NCBI GenBank assembly: GCA_932294295.1
Contig: OW028581.1
Location: 18,651,162 to 18,715,161 of the forward strand
DNA from: Alitta virens
Taxonomy: Eukaryota; Annelida; Polychaeta; Phyllodocida; Nereididae
DNA length: 64,000 nucleotides
Direction: 5' to 3'
Shown: piece by piece, positions 26,418-36,344 of the stretch
How the letters are laid out: the number at the start of each line of letters is the position of its first letter
How positions within the stretch are numbered: position 1 is the stretch's first letter
Made by a program: the position numbers and the translations under genes
Notes under the pieces: generated by a model
Seen by the model: only the letters and a program-made list of their open reading frames with translations
The model's database searches: none
What the model was told of the DNA's origin: nothing

Positions 26418-26559
26418 TAGTGATTGAGATGAAGGGCAGGTACTTCTGCATATTTTTTGAGTTCCATTTTCTTAGCTGGTTGTCATCATAAGTGCTGTTT
26501 AACGCCTCATCAGCACCTGAGTGGGCTATGTAGAGGCTCTCTAGGTTAAGATTGATTAT

Positions 26560-26946
26560 CTATATTTGGTAGTAGAAACCAGAAGCATATAAAAAATCAA
26601 TAATTGTCTGGGTTGGATATCTAGTAAAGAGATGTTGTAAGGTAGTAGATTGAAACAGAGGTCTTCTAATGCGTTGTAAGTGGGTGCAATCTAATAAAAT
26701 ATGTTTGATTGTTAGGGGGCACCGACAACTCTGGCATACCGGTGCCGGTTCATTGACTAAAAGGTGTAAATGTGTAAGTCTTGAATGTCCTATGAGGCAT
26801 CTGTGATATATTCCTTGATCTTTGCGAGTATTGAACCTACTAGGTATTTGATTTTGAATGCAAGGTAAGATTGAAAGCAACTTGTTGTTATTACATTCAT
26901 TCCATTGTCTTTGCCAGCAAGACATGATAAAAGATTTTATAGTCAT
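26560..26946 (-). pseudogene. Displaced C-terminal part of LINE ORF2
   Basis: This 128-residue frame continues ORF2 after the +1 homopolymer shift. It matches, residue for residue with few changes, the C-terminal part of the copy at 58,814-59,362, where the frame is unbroken. It carries H/C residues CQSCRCP and IKHILLDC, a conserved cysteine-histidine tail of this type of ORF2. Confidence 0.8.
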
Positions 26947-26974
26947 TTTAAAATCAGTGTATGGAATGGTAAAA

Positions 26975-29275
26975 TCAGTTATCTCTTTTGTAAGAGCCCT
27001 TTTTTGCTGCTAGGTCTGCTTTTTCATTCCCTTCAATGCCAGCGTGTCCAGGAATCCAGCAGAATACAATGTCTTTGTATTCATGAAGATAGAAATACTT
27101 AATAAGAACATCTAAGATCCCAGGGTTATCAAGTTGTTTATTTTGGATTGCTTGAAGAGAAGATTTGGAATCGGAACAGATAACATAACGATCTGATTCT
27201 GAGTCCTCGATGTTCTTTAAGGCAAGGTAAATAGCTGTTAATTCTGCAGTATATATTGAGCAGTGGTCTGGAAGACGACATTCAGCTATAACGGTTTTAT
27301 AAGAAGTGACAGCACAGCCTACTCGTCTTTCCATTTTTGAGCCATCTGTGTATAGAAATTTGTACGATTCGTATTTAAACCTTATACTATAAAATAGGTT
27401 TTGATAGTCTACCGGATTGGTTTCGCTTTTCTTAAGCTCTGCCAAATCTAGTATAACTTTCGGGACTGGGAGAATCCATGGCGGAATGGGTGGTACTTCC
27501 GTCTCGGCAATGATTGTAGTATCAATTTTTGCAGCCTCAAGATAGAATTTCATGCGTAATCCCAGTGGTCGAATGGCGTTTGAACGAGATTCATAATGAT
27601 GCATGTATTTTGGATGAAATATTACATCATATGTTGGATTTGTTGGAGTTGAAGCTACTTTTAGTATGTATTGCATGGATAACTTGATACGACGAAGGGA
27701 AAGTGGAGGTTCCCCTGCCAGTACATATAAGCTCTCTACAGGAGATGAACGAAAAGCTCTTAAGCTTAGTCGCAACCCTTGATGATGTACAGAATTCAGG
27801 CATTTTAGATAAGATGGTCTGGCGGAGCCATATACCACAGAACCATAATCAAGTCGAGAACGAGTAATTGCTTGATAGAGACGAAGGAGGACCGTTGTGT
27901 CCCCACCCCAATTATATTTGCTCACTACTTTAAGGAGGTTCATTGATTTCAGGCACTTTGCTTTCAGTGCTTTGATATGCGGAATGAAAGACAATTTGGA
28001 GTCAAAGAGTACACCCAAAAATTTTGTTTCATTCACCACTTTTATTTGACAGTTGTCAATTATTAGTGATGGATCTGGATGGTTTGATCGTAAATAATAG
28101 AAAGGCAGACAAACTGTCTTCTGTTTAGAGAACTTGAAGCCATTTTCAAGTGACCATTTGTGAATCCTATTCAAATTTAATTGCAGTTGTCGTTCTATGG
28201 TTGGCATATATCTGGAACGATATGCAATGAGGAAATCATCAACATATAGGGACGACATGAGATTTTCTGAGATGGAATTTACTATACTGTTGATTTTGAC
28301 GTTAAAGAGGGTGGGCGAGAGAATACTACCCTGAGGGACTCCATTCTCCTGAGAGTAGGGGCTTGACATCGTTGATCCCACTGGGAACTTAAAGAAGCGA
28401 TCCTGTAGGAAGGATCCGATGAAAACTGGAAGGCGACCTCGAAGCCCTAAGTCGTGAAGATCTTTCATTATTCCATATTTCCATGTAGTGTCATAAGCTT
28501 TTTCTAGGTCAAAGAATATGGCTACTACGTGTTCTCTGTTAATGAAAGCATCTCTAACATAAGTTTCCAGTCTGACTAAATGATCTAATGTGCTCCTGTG
28601 ACGGCGAAATCCAGATTGGAACTCTGTAATAAGCTGGCTCGACTCCAGGAACCAAACCAGTCTATCAGTAACAATTCGCTCCATTGTCTTACATAGACAA
28701 CTGGTTAAGGCTATTGGTCGATAATTCATAGGATCACTATGATCCTTCCCCGGCTTGGGAATTGGGATGACCGTGGCTTGTTTCCAGAGGGATGGAAGAC
28801 ATCCCTTCTCCCAAATTTGATTAAAGATATACAGTAATGTTTTTAAAGAGGATTGAGGTAGGTGTTTTAAGATTTGATAATGTATATTATCAGGGCCTGT
28901 TGCAGAGTCAGTCACTTTTAAGATGGCCTTCTGAAGTTCTTCTAAGGTGATGTAGGAGTTATAATCTTCGCTGTTATCAGACTGTATATTTAGGGTTAAT
29001 CTCTCAGCTTGAGCCTTATAACATTGAAATTCTCTCGTATAGTTCTCTGATGAGGAGTTGTATGCAAACTGTTCTCCTAACCCGTTTGATATTTGTTCTG
29101 GTGAGGAGAGATGTTCTCCATTCACTTCTAGAATGCTTACATGCGAAGCTAGGTTCTTTCCTTCAATCTTCTTAATCATTTTCCAGACTTTATTGCTAGG
29201 AGTTCTTTCAGTGAGTCTGGAGACATAGTCTCTCCAGCAACTCATCGCCGGAAGGTGCACCCTGTGAGGGTACAC
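26975..29275 (-). CDS. LINE ORF2: reverse transcriptase plus RNase H, endonuclease missing, frameshifted at the end
   Basis: 766 residues. It opens with the pre-RT linker (CWRDYVSRLTERTPSNKVW). RT motifs follow: NYRPIALTS (~184), FFDLEKAYD with a catalytic Asp (~254), GVPQGSILSP (~312) and YVDD (~344). RNase H follows with all four acidic positions: YTDGSK, TAELTAI, CSDSKSS and GNEKAD. No APE endonuclease precedes the RT. Near the end a six-A run (26,999-27,005; five A in the copy at 58,814) shifts the frame, so the last ~130 residues continue separately at 26,946-26,560, including a CQSCRCP cysteine cluster. The protein should make cDNA in trans at best, but could not nick its own target. 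Confidence 0.85.
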   Translation of the reverse strand: MYPHRVHLPAMSCWRDYVSRLTERTPSNKVWKMIKKIEGKNLASHVSILEVNGEHLSSPEQISNGLGEQFAYNSSSENYTREFQCYKAQAERLTLNIQSDNSEDYNSYITLEELQKAILKVTDSATGPDNIHYQILKHLPQSSLKTLLYIFNQIWEKGCLPSLWKQATVIPIPKPGKDHSDPMNYRPIALTSCLCKTMERIVTDRLVWFLESSQLITEFQSGFRRHRSTLDHLVRLETYVRDAFINREHVVAIFFDLEKAYDTTWKYGIMKDLHDLGLRGRLPVFIGSFLQDRFFKFPVGSTMSSPYSQENGVPQGSILSPTLFNVKINSIVNSISENLMSSLYVDDFLIAYRSRYMPTIERQLQLNLNRIHKWSLENGFKFSKQKTVCLPFYYLRSNHPDPSLIIDNCQIKVVNETKFLGVLFDSKLSFIPHIKALKAKCLKSMNLLKVVSKYNWGGDTTVLLRLYQAITRSRLDYGSVVYGSARPSYLKCLNSVHHQGLRLSLRAFRSSPVESLYVLAGEPPLSLRRIKLSMQYILKVASTPTNPTYDVIFHPKYMHHYESRSNAIRPLGLRMKFYLEAAKIDTTIIAETEVPPIPPWILPVPKVILDLAELKKSETNPVDYQNLFYSIRFKYESYKFLYTDGSKMERRVGCAVTSYKTVIAECRLPDHCSIYTAELTAIYLALKNIEDSESDRYVICSDSKSSLQAIQNKQLDNPGILDVLIKYFYLHEYKDIVFCWIPGHAGIEGNEKADLAAKKGSYKRDN

Positions 29276-30599
29276 TAAGCTGTAAAGCAGTAACTAATGG
29301 AGCTACGAGATGTCCTTTACCGACATCTGTAGCATGCTGCTTCATTCTTGCCAGGTGATCATCTGACTGTGAAGTCTTCGATTCTGGTTTATCTTTCTGC
29401 AAGCTTTGCCCTGCCTTGGAATAATTATAATTAGGATCTAGGTCAATCCTTCGCCTGGGCGATGATCTGGGTGAAGGAGATCTAGGTCCAGCCATCTGAG
29501 ACAGGACTGAGGCATAGCTTGCCCCAGCAGCCTGTTCAGCTATACGGCGCGCTTGGGGAAAGGAGATATCCTTGGTGGTCTTTAACTTCAGGATCTCTTT
29601 CTCTAGCTGCCATTTGGGACAGCCACGGTGATAGGCTGGCCCATCACCTCCACAATTAACACAATACGATGTATTCGTACATGGTGAGTCACGGGAATGG
29701 GTGTGTTCCCGTGATCCACAATTGGCACAGGTTGGTTTGGCACGGCAGGAGCCGCTGAAATGGCCAAATCTTTGGCAGTTGTAACATCGTTTTGGGTTCA
29801 GGATGTAGGGACGTACCCTACACCACTCGAACCCAATGCTGACCTTGTCAGGCAACACTGTGCCATCAAAGGTCAGAGTTAGTAGCTGTCGTGAATATCT
29901 TGGGGGCTGGCGATGAATGTGGATGACATTGTAGTCATCCAGCCAGTCCCTCAGTTCGTCATCGGAGCAGAGACTGCTCTCATGTGATGTTACAACTCCC
30001 TTGCAGGAGTTGAAAAACCGATGGGGCTCCACCTTAACAGGGGCACCCGCAAAGGCTTCCAACCCCAGCAATCTCAGGGACTGGTCCCTGTGGGCAACCT
30101 GCACCAGCAAGGACGTATTGCTTAAACGTCTTGTATTTTCAACAAAACCAATGCTTTCCTTAATTGTTCTGCATATTGTTATGGCTGAAAGTCGGGAAAA
30201 CCCAGCATCACTGCCAGTAACAACAAGAAACTTTGGCCAAGGCTTAGATATATCTGCATTATTTGAACTTTGATTTGCGTCATCTAATGATGGACGCAAA
30301 CGTTTACCAAGTCTGGAACCAGTAGCCAATTTTTCGACCTCAGCCTGGTTTACCGCTGAGGGACGCGCACCTTGTTCACCCGGGGGACGTGCGAGCCGGT
30401 CTGAAATTGTCGATTCGGACATATTCATTTTTGTTTCCCCTGTATGGTAGGGGACACACCCTCCTGTAAAGCTGGAGCAGCTTGTGCAATGCGCACGGTC
30501 CTGTTTTAGCCACTGGGGATAGAGGACTTCACCCCAAGTGTTTCCACCCTCGCCGCGTGGAGGCCCAGGACCTTCGAGGGCTCCCAAGTCTCCATCCAT
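29208..30599 (-). CDS. LINE ORF1, gag-like nucleic-acid-binding protein
   Basis: 463 residues if the first ATG (30,599) is used, but the true start is probably the MNM at residues 58-60, because the first 57 residues read like translated 5' UTR. Three zinc-knuckle-like motifs lie near residues 272-285 (CYNCQRFGHFSGSC, a perfect C-x2-C-x4-H-x4-C), 291-307 and 313-327. Such proteins bind the element RNA to form the retrotransposition RNP. The C-terminus is Ser/Pro/Arg-rich and ends inside the start of ORF2 in another frame, exactly where an endonuclease-coding segment would be expected. It is intact, with no internal stops. Confidence 0.8.
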   Translation of the reverse strand: MDGDLGALEGPGPPRGEGGNTWGEVLYPQWLKQDRAHCTSCSSFTGGCVPYHTGETKMNMSESTISDRLARPPGEQGARPSAVNQAEVEKLATGSRLGKRLRPSLDDANQSSNNADISKPWPKFLVVTGSDAGFSRLSAITICRTIKESIGFVENTRRLSNTSLLVQVAHRDQSLRLLGLEAFAGAPVKVEPHRFFNSCKGVVTSHESSLCSDDELRDWLDDYNVIHIHRQPPRYSRQLLTLTFDGTVLPDKVSIGFEWCRVRPYILNPKRCYNCQRFGHFSGSCRAKPTCANCGSREHTHSRDSPCTNTSYCVNCGGDGPAYHRGCPKWQLEKEILKLKTTKDISFPQARRIAEQAAGASYASVLSQMAGPRSPSPRSSPRRRIDLDPNYNYSKAGQSLQKDKPESKTSQSDDHLARMKQHATDVGKGHLVAPLVTALQLSVPSQGAPSGDELLERLCLQTH

Positions 30600-30959
30600 G
30601 GAATAAGTACATGTGGAAATGTGTCATTACATCCCCTTGCAGTCGGCCATAGAAGCTTCTCAATAAGGTGGAGAATCTGGCATAAATTGTCTCATGCTGA
30701 TAACCATTGGGCTGTGCTATCTGTAGATGAATGTCCTACTGGTTAAATGATATTACATGTAATATATGTAAAAGACCAGCCCCAAGTACCTTCGTCAGCA
30801 GCATAGGTTATCCAGGGCTAATCGAAGATATAACGGCTGGGGTTGTTGTTTTTGTTATCTTTAATTGTTGGCAAAAAGCTTAGAATAGCTTGTGTTTTAT
30901 TGTTAAAAATATTTTTATCATTAAGATACATGAGGGTGCAGCCCTCTAAGGCAAGTTCT

Positions 30960-31145
30960 AGCCGGGTTCGAGGGTAGATTGATTAGGTGAGAGAGAGGAG
31001 GAGTCCGCCCATGCTACACATATATCCCATGGGTGGAATCTTTTACTTTCCTCAGCATAGACACAGAGTACAAGGGACCGCCATGTAATGTCTCATCTGA
31101 ATGACATCCAGCTGGGATGCTCATAAAAGGGTGCCCTAGCTTTTG
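30960..31145 (-). repeat. Dispersed repeat family B, copy 2
   Basis: Segments such as CTCAGCATAGACACAGAGTAC and CCATGTAATGTCTCATC match copies at 2,888-3,175 and 61,118-61,400 in the same orientation and one at 42,315-42,545 inverted. The other copies carry a B-box-like GGGATCGAACCC (inverted), so the family is probably a tRNA-derived SINE. Confidence 0.55.
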
Positions 31146-31554
31146 TAGTGTTTGTTTTCACCAGTCACAGAGTTGTAAGACAGTTCAGTGAGAGGATCAG
31201 TATATACAGTAATAGTTTGGTGATCAACATTATAAGTAGCGATGGCCTCTTACTTTGGATTCTATACCAGGCGACATCTGAGAGCCATATTTTAATTGCC
31301 ATTGAAAGTCCCTGGCCTCCTAGTGGCAAAGATGGTCATTAACACTTGGGGCGAAAGACCCCAAACCCCAATGGCCAGCACGGCTCAGCGCAATGCACTC
31401 AAGTTAGCTGAAGTTATGCTGTTTAGCAATCTCAATCACAAAATATTAACCTGTGTACTGCTTTTGTTGCAATAATTCAGTAGTTACACAGCAGTGGGAA
31501 CTAATTATAGACCTTTATTATCATGTGTGTGACGGGTATATAGGTAGATAGATA

Positions 31555-33185
31555 CAGTTGGGGTCCTATGTTTACATACAGCTGAGTATATACATTTTAT
31601 TGTGACCACAATTCTGTGATACGCATGATAAGTTTCCAATCAACACTGGTTTTAATAATAAGGACATCATGTAAATTATCTAAATAAAATGCAAATTTGA
31701 GGCATGACAATGTTCACATGGCATTATGTAACCTTTTGTTTCATGAAGTCTAAAACTGGTGGGTCATAAAAGTACATACACTAACCTCAATGGCTAATGG
31801 TTTGTCCAATAAAATGTTTTACTGCAATTAAATAGCTTTGGTATTTTTCCACACATTTTTTGCCAAATACCCGTGATTTTTTTGGTCTAAATTTTTTATA
31901 ATCTAATTGGTATTTTTTTATGAAAGATTTGAACCGAATGGTGATGGTCACTATTTTACAAGCCTATGAAAAATTATGCCACAAAAATTTCATTGGATAT
32001 TATTTATGATCGGTTCCAGCCATTCCAGAAAGTTTTACCATGTTTGAAATCAGATATAAAGTTACCAAGTGTGACTTATGTTTTGTATTATGGTCATTTT
32101 GCAAAAAGACAAATACACCCAAACTTTCAGTTTAGCTCCGATTGCCCAACATTCAATGATATTTCAAGACAACATCAACTTTGGGAAGGTAAAAAAGAAA
32201 AACCTAGGTTGATTATGATGAAATATTCTAGAAATTCAAAACAAGTGAACGTGTTAACTAGTGCAGTTCGATGGATATATCACCACCATGGCTTGAGAGG
32301 CAAGTTGAGAATGCAAGTGCCACTGCATGACAATAGACCTTCAATAGCTTGATTATTCTTAGTCATTAAGGTCACAAATGCAGAGAAAGCATTTTGGCAC
32401 CACTTTCTGTGGAGTGACCAAACTAGAATTGAAAATATCAGGGTATGGTGGTGCAAGATAGCTGAGTGGTGTGACAAACCACATGATGAAGATTTGATAT
32501 CTTAAAAAACCCAGTATGCAGTGTTGAACAAGATGAAACGAGCCTTATGTAATGGGGCTGGTTTGCAGCGTGTGGGCCTGGAAAACGTTCAAAGGTGATA
32601 GAATCTTGAAAATTGAACTAGTACTTGGAAATCAGATAAAAAACCGAGAGCCTGGGTGCAACTGAGTTTTGAAAAATGACAGTGATACGAAATATAAGTC
32701 ATCCTTGGCAGCAGTATGTTTAAATTCAAATATATCAGACATCTTAGAATGGTTAAAAAAAAACATCAAACTTAAATATTCAATGAAAACATAGTGGCTG
32801 GAGTTACAAAATAGTGATTATCCTCAGCGTCAACAATCATGGGGCAGTGACACAATTTAAATCAGAAGAATTAAGAAAAATATCACAGGAATTGTGTGGA
32901 AAAATACACAAGCTTTTTCATTGCAATTAAACATTTTATTGGACAAACCATTGGCCATTGAGGTTAGTGTATGTACTTTTATGACCCACCAGTTTTAGTC
33001 TTCATGAAACAAAAGGTTACATAATGCCATGTGAAAGTGGTTATGCCTCAAATTTGCATTTGATTGGATAATTCAAATGATATCTACCATATTAAAACCA
33101 CTGTTGATTGGAAATATACCACATAATTGTTGTCACAATAAATGTTTTGTATAATACTCTGTATGTAAACATAGGACCCCAACTA
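31555..33185 (+). mobile_element. Tc1/mariner-like transposon with ~290-bp terminal inverted repeats
   Basis: The ends are CAGTTGGGGTCCTATG and (inverted) TAGTTGGGGTCCTATG, flanked by TA on both sides (31,553-31,554 and 33,186-33,187). Inverted similarity extends inward for about 290 bp (to about 31,850 and from about 32,890), including TTGTCCAATAAAATGTTT on both arms. That is far longer than usual Tc1 TIRs. Between them lie remnants of a transposase. The site was rich in GATA-type repeats. Confidence 0.8.
31966..32700 (+). pseudogene. Decayed Tc1-like transposase
   Basis: An open frame at 31,966-32,352 carries a weak match to the Tc1 N-terminal region (AVRWIYHHHGLRGKL resembles the family's HGLxGR segment). 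After its stop, another frame from about 32,355 reads FWHHFLWSDQTRIEN, the block around the second catalytic aspartate of the DDE/D triad, then hits stops. Frame changes and stops make a working enzyme impossible in this copy. Confidence 0.65.
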
Positions 33186-33189
33186 TACA

Positions 33190-33275
33190 TATTGTAGGTA
33201 GATAGGTAGGTAGATATGTATATAGACAGGGTAGATAGATAGATACATGTTGGTAGATAGATAGGTATATAGATA
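33190..33275. repeat. GATA/GGTA microsatellite
   Basis: Imperfect tandem TAGA/TAGG tetranucleotides directly follow the Tc1 element; a shorter stretch lies just before it. Confidence 0.8.
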
Positions 33276-33482
33276 TGGAAAGTGAAGACCTCTAAGGCAA
33301 GATCTTGCCACGTGCTTGGGTCGATCGATTAGGACCATTATCAGAGCTGAATTTCTTCTATGGCTTATAATTAAGGTGTGCCTATGTGCATGGTGGCAGA
33401 CATGTATTTATATGTTATATTTATATCAAGAGAGCATCTTGTCTGGCATGCTTTTTCACTGGATTAAAGCTTTTGCAACCAG

Positions 33483-33763
33483 TCTGTTATCGGATTATCC
33501 AAACTTCATCGAAGCTAAGCCGCAGCCAACACCCTTCCATCCTGTCTGTGAGACAGAACGTCCTCGGTCATGTGACATGGATCATGTGACTTTTTATGAC
33601 GGATTAAAGGATTTGGGCGATGATGTCAGAAGGATTAGGAGGCAAGGTTGTCATCTGCATAGAGGATGGTCAGTTTCATCAGCAGCTCTACTGGTGTATC
33701 ACAAGAAGGAAGAGCCATTTAGGTTGTTCATTTCTTTAAGGATGAGACCAATGATTGCACAAG
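33483..33763 (+). CDS. Orphan exon candidate, unknown protein
   Basis: The frame is open from 33,316 to 33,777, but the convincing part runs from a possible acceptor (GCAACCAG, ending 33,482) to a strong donor (CAAG|GTAAGC at 33,763/33,764, phase 1). The segment is richer in G+C than its surroundings and reads like protein: DYPNFIEAKPQPTPFHP, DHVTFYDGLKDLGDD and KKEEPFRLFISLRMRP. I recognise no domain. No upstream or downstream partner exon is evident between the Tc1 element and the ankyrin gene. It may be a relic of an unidentified gene or mobile element. Confidence 0.35.
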
Positions 33764-33941
33764 GTAAGCATCAGTGAGGATATAAGGTTCCGTTTGTCAC
33801 TTAATCATGTATACATATGGCACCTTAATTAGTGTTACCATAACTAGTGGTTGTTTGTCATTTATAATTAATGATCACCTTTTTTTCTTATTTTGCATTT
33901 GTTACTGTGCTGTTAAACCAGATCCGGATCTTCATCTCATA

Positions 33942-34130
33942 AGGGCGGAGGTCTAGCTCAGAGGTAGCGCTCTGGGCTTCCAACCGCTGGGTCCCGGGTT
34001 CGATTCCCGGTCGAGCCTAAGTTGGATGGCTGTTTCATCCTTTGTCTCATTACCATGGTCTCTGCCTGTCCTAATTAGCCCAATTGGTGCAGAAATACAG
34101 GACGTAAAGCCCTAATCACCCACCCCACCC
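33942..34130 (+). mobile_element. tRNA-derived SINE, copy 1 (full length)
   Basis: The head has pol III boxes TAGCTCAGAGGTAGCG (A) and GGTTCGATTCC (B), with a TTCC anticodon-like loop and a poorly paired anticodon stem. A body follows (GGATGGCTGTTTCATCC, CATTGCCATGGTCTCTGCC) and a tail ACAGGACGTAAAGCCC ends in CACCC repeats. A 14-bp target duplication ATCTTCATCTCATA flanks it (33,928-33,941 and 34,131-34,144). Confidence 0.9.
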
Positions 34131-34238
34131 ATCTTCATCTCATATGCTAGGACTTTTTTGGTTGGATGCAAAAAGTTAATAATAAGATTGGGGACCTGTA
34201 GAAATGTTTATCAATCATTATTATCAAACACTAAAGTA

Positions 34239-34512
34239 CAGTTAGTTTCATTAAAAACGGCCTGTCAAATTGAAACTAGACAAAGCTGTTATAGCTGGCT
34301 ACTCAAAACCGGATCTAAAAGTACATATTCATGATATATTAGATTTATTTCTTACATTTACCAAGATTTATATTTATCTGGTGATAGATGTAAGTCGACT
34401 ATTAGCTATAGAAGTGGACAGGAGCAGCTGGCTTTAGCATGTTTAGACCACATCCTGGTATGTACAGGTCACTACAGACAGCTAGAGTCTATCGTATTTT
34501 ATGAAACTAACT
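34239..34512 (+). mobile_element. MITE, family with AGTTAGTTTCAT ends, copy 2
   Basis: The left end CAGTTAGTTTCATTAAAA and right end TTTTATGAAACTAACT are inverted repeats of about 15 bp. The interior matches the copy at 26,109 (ACGGCCTGTCAAATTGAA near the start). Confidence 0.75.
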
Positions 34513-34749
34513 TTATATATATATACCTAGGATGAGAATGGTGATTGGTAAAAAAAAATAAAAGTGTGTGTGTATTTATTTTTCTTCCTTGGCATGGTAT
34601 GTTATTGTGCATAGTCTGCTTTATCTTTTCTGTGTTTGTTTGAGATTGTGTATTGTTTCTATCTTTGCCACAGAAAACCCCTTAGGTGAAATGATAACGT
34701 AAGTCCCACTGAGATGGCGCCTGAGATGTGGATGTCTCTAACATGAGGA

Positions 34750-34821
34750 TGCTGTAGTTTAATGGTTAAGGCATTCTCATGCTAATCATGAGGTAGCAGG
34801 TTCGAACCCTGCACCATGGCA
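34750..34821 (+). tRNA. tRNA-like 72-nt sequence, probable SINE head or tRNA pseudogene
   Basis: It folds as a tRNA. The T arm is perfect (GCAGG-TTCGAAC-CCTGC), the anticodon arm is perfect (CTCAT-GCTAATC-ATGAG) and the acceptor pairs at six of seven positions with two wobbles. The expected T33 is C, and the 3' flank runs on into repeat-like sequence up to the next SINE. I therefore favour a second SINE family or a pseudogene over a working tRNA. The anticodon by position would be TAA. Confidence 0.4.
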
Positions 34822-34947
34822 TGGAGGAGTTGGGTAGATGCGCTTCAATCACACCCAGGTGTAAGGGGTACTTGACAATTGGCAAGCTTATCGGTGTGAG
34901 TACTTAGGCCTGAGAGGTTAAGGCTTAATATTCCTCAGAGAGTTGAG

Positions 34948-35145
34948 GGTGGGGGCCTAGCTCAGAGGTAGCGCTCTGGGCTTCCAACCGCTGGGTCCCG
35001 GGTTCAATTCACGGTCGAGCCTAAGCTGGATGGCTGTTTCCTCATTCATCTCATTGCCATGGTCTCTGCCTGTCATAATTAGCCCGACTGGTGCAGAAAT
35101 ACAGGACGTAAAGCCCTAATCACATACACACACACACACTCTCCC
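34948..35145 (+). mobile_element. tRNA-derived SINE, copy 2
   Basis: Full-length copy with the same head, body and tail as the copy at 33,942 but ending in (AC)n. Flanking CAGAGAGTTGAG occurs at 34,936-34,947 and 35,146-35,157, a 12-bp target duplication. Confidence 0.9.
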
Positions 35146-36144
35146 CAGAGAGTTGAGAAAGGCTCTGGACTGGCCTGTCGAGGATGTTATTGTAAAGTCA
35201 GCAGGTTGCGTGTACAACACACTAGCAGACTAAATAAAACATCTCACATGGCAATCACGTAATATATATGCACTATCATCTAAATGTGAAAAAATAAATT
35301 TAATCTTGAAGTGATAGACTTAGCAAACATGTAAATTTTAAGTGGTCCTCAATAACTTGAATAAGTTTTCCGTGTATGTTGCACTTCGAAATAAATCGAT
35401 TTATTCTATAACGCGATAAGGAAAGATTAATCATGTGATTGAAAAAAAAGAGACAGAAAAGCATCAAGTCATGGCACCGGTTACCACCATGTGTCCACAA
35501 CAAAGTATTAGATAAAACTGATTACCTTGTAGTAAAAAAAAAAGAAAAAAAAAAAGTCTAAATGTGTGTTATTCAGACAGTGTTGGGATTTAATGACTAC
35601 AGTTAGAGCTAGTCACCCCACAATTATTCAGACATTTACTTTTTACAGGTGTATAACTCCATAACTTGCAAGTTACACACATTGAAATCATATTCAAAGA
35701 CAACCCCTGACAGGTATATTGTGATGGTACCATGGAAGTTGGTGGCACCTCAAGTAAAATTTTATTGTGCTTTGAATGTCTCTCAAATTTGAAAGTGTCT
35801 GATTAATTTTTTGTGTGACTACATATCACCTGATAACTAAAATGGCATAATGGTGTAAACAAAAAACATCCCATAAATGATTATGTTTGACGTTATCTTT
35901 TGCTATAAATAACTTCAGATTGCTGATTACCTAGTGCATCAGCGTTCATTTTCAGTACTCACGTGAAGGGGTATTTTTATAGTTTTGATTTATTCGGAAA
36001 CATTTAAGTGGTCAATATTATTTAGTCCTGCTGCGTGTATGGCCAGAATGTATCTGATTACAAGGCATGTGTATGAAACAAACTAGTGATACCACATTAA
36101 ATGAAGTAATTACAGTCACGGCAAATATTACTCGGATACTTGTT

Positions 36145-36260
36145 TCGATTCCCGGTTGAGCCTAAGTTGGATGGCTGTTTCCTCCTTCGTCTCATTGCCA
36201 TGGTCTCTGCCTGTCCTAACTAGCCCAACTGGTGCAGAAATACAGGACGTAAAGCCCTAA

Positions 36261-36340
<80 letters not shown>
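36145..36340 (+). mobile_element. tRNA-derived SINE, copy 3 (5'-truncated, long AC tail)
   Basis: It starts within the B box (TCGATTCCCGG) and has the usual body and tail, then a pure AC run of about 80 bp. The 15-bp duplication ACTCGGATACTTGTT flanks it (36,130-36,144 and 36,341-36,355), so the truncation happened at insertion. Confidence 0.9.

Positions 36341-36344
<4 letters not shown>

Larger units (their letters stand above)
26497..30600 (-). mobile_element. I/Nimb-like LINE, internally deleted (no endonuclease domain)
   Basis: A nearly full-span non-LTR retrotransposon on the minus strand. ORF1 (gag-like, zinc knuckles) overlaps an ORF2 that starts directly with the segment preceding the RT and carries RT then RNase H. 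The APE-type endonuclease that normally precedes RT in this clade is absent. The 3' end reads GATGAGGCGTTAAAC. Flanks ATAAGTGC (26,488-26,495) and ATAAGTAC (30,603-30,610) may be the target duplication (7 of 8). A 1-base insertion breaks the ORF2 tail. The clade call (I/Nimb, with RNase H) rests on domain order; Jockey-like names often given to such RTs are the alternative. Confidence 0.85.

Noticed and set aside
33316..33482. N-terminal extension of the orphan exon with a hydrophobic LLWLIIKVCLCAW stretch
   Set aside because: Could pass for a signal or membrane segment, but composition and the acceptor at 33,482 suggest it is intron read-through.
34750..34821. A functional tRNA gene
   Set aside because: Folds well, but lacks T33, has a mismatch and wobbles in the acceptor stem and runs into SINE-like sequence. 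Listed only as tRNA-like.
36263..36342. CRISPR-like or satellite array
   Set aside because: It is the AC tail of a SINE; no spacers. CRISPR is not expected in an animal genome.
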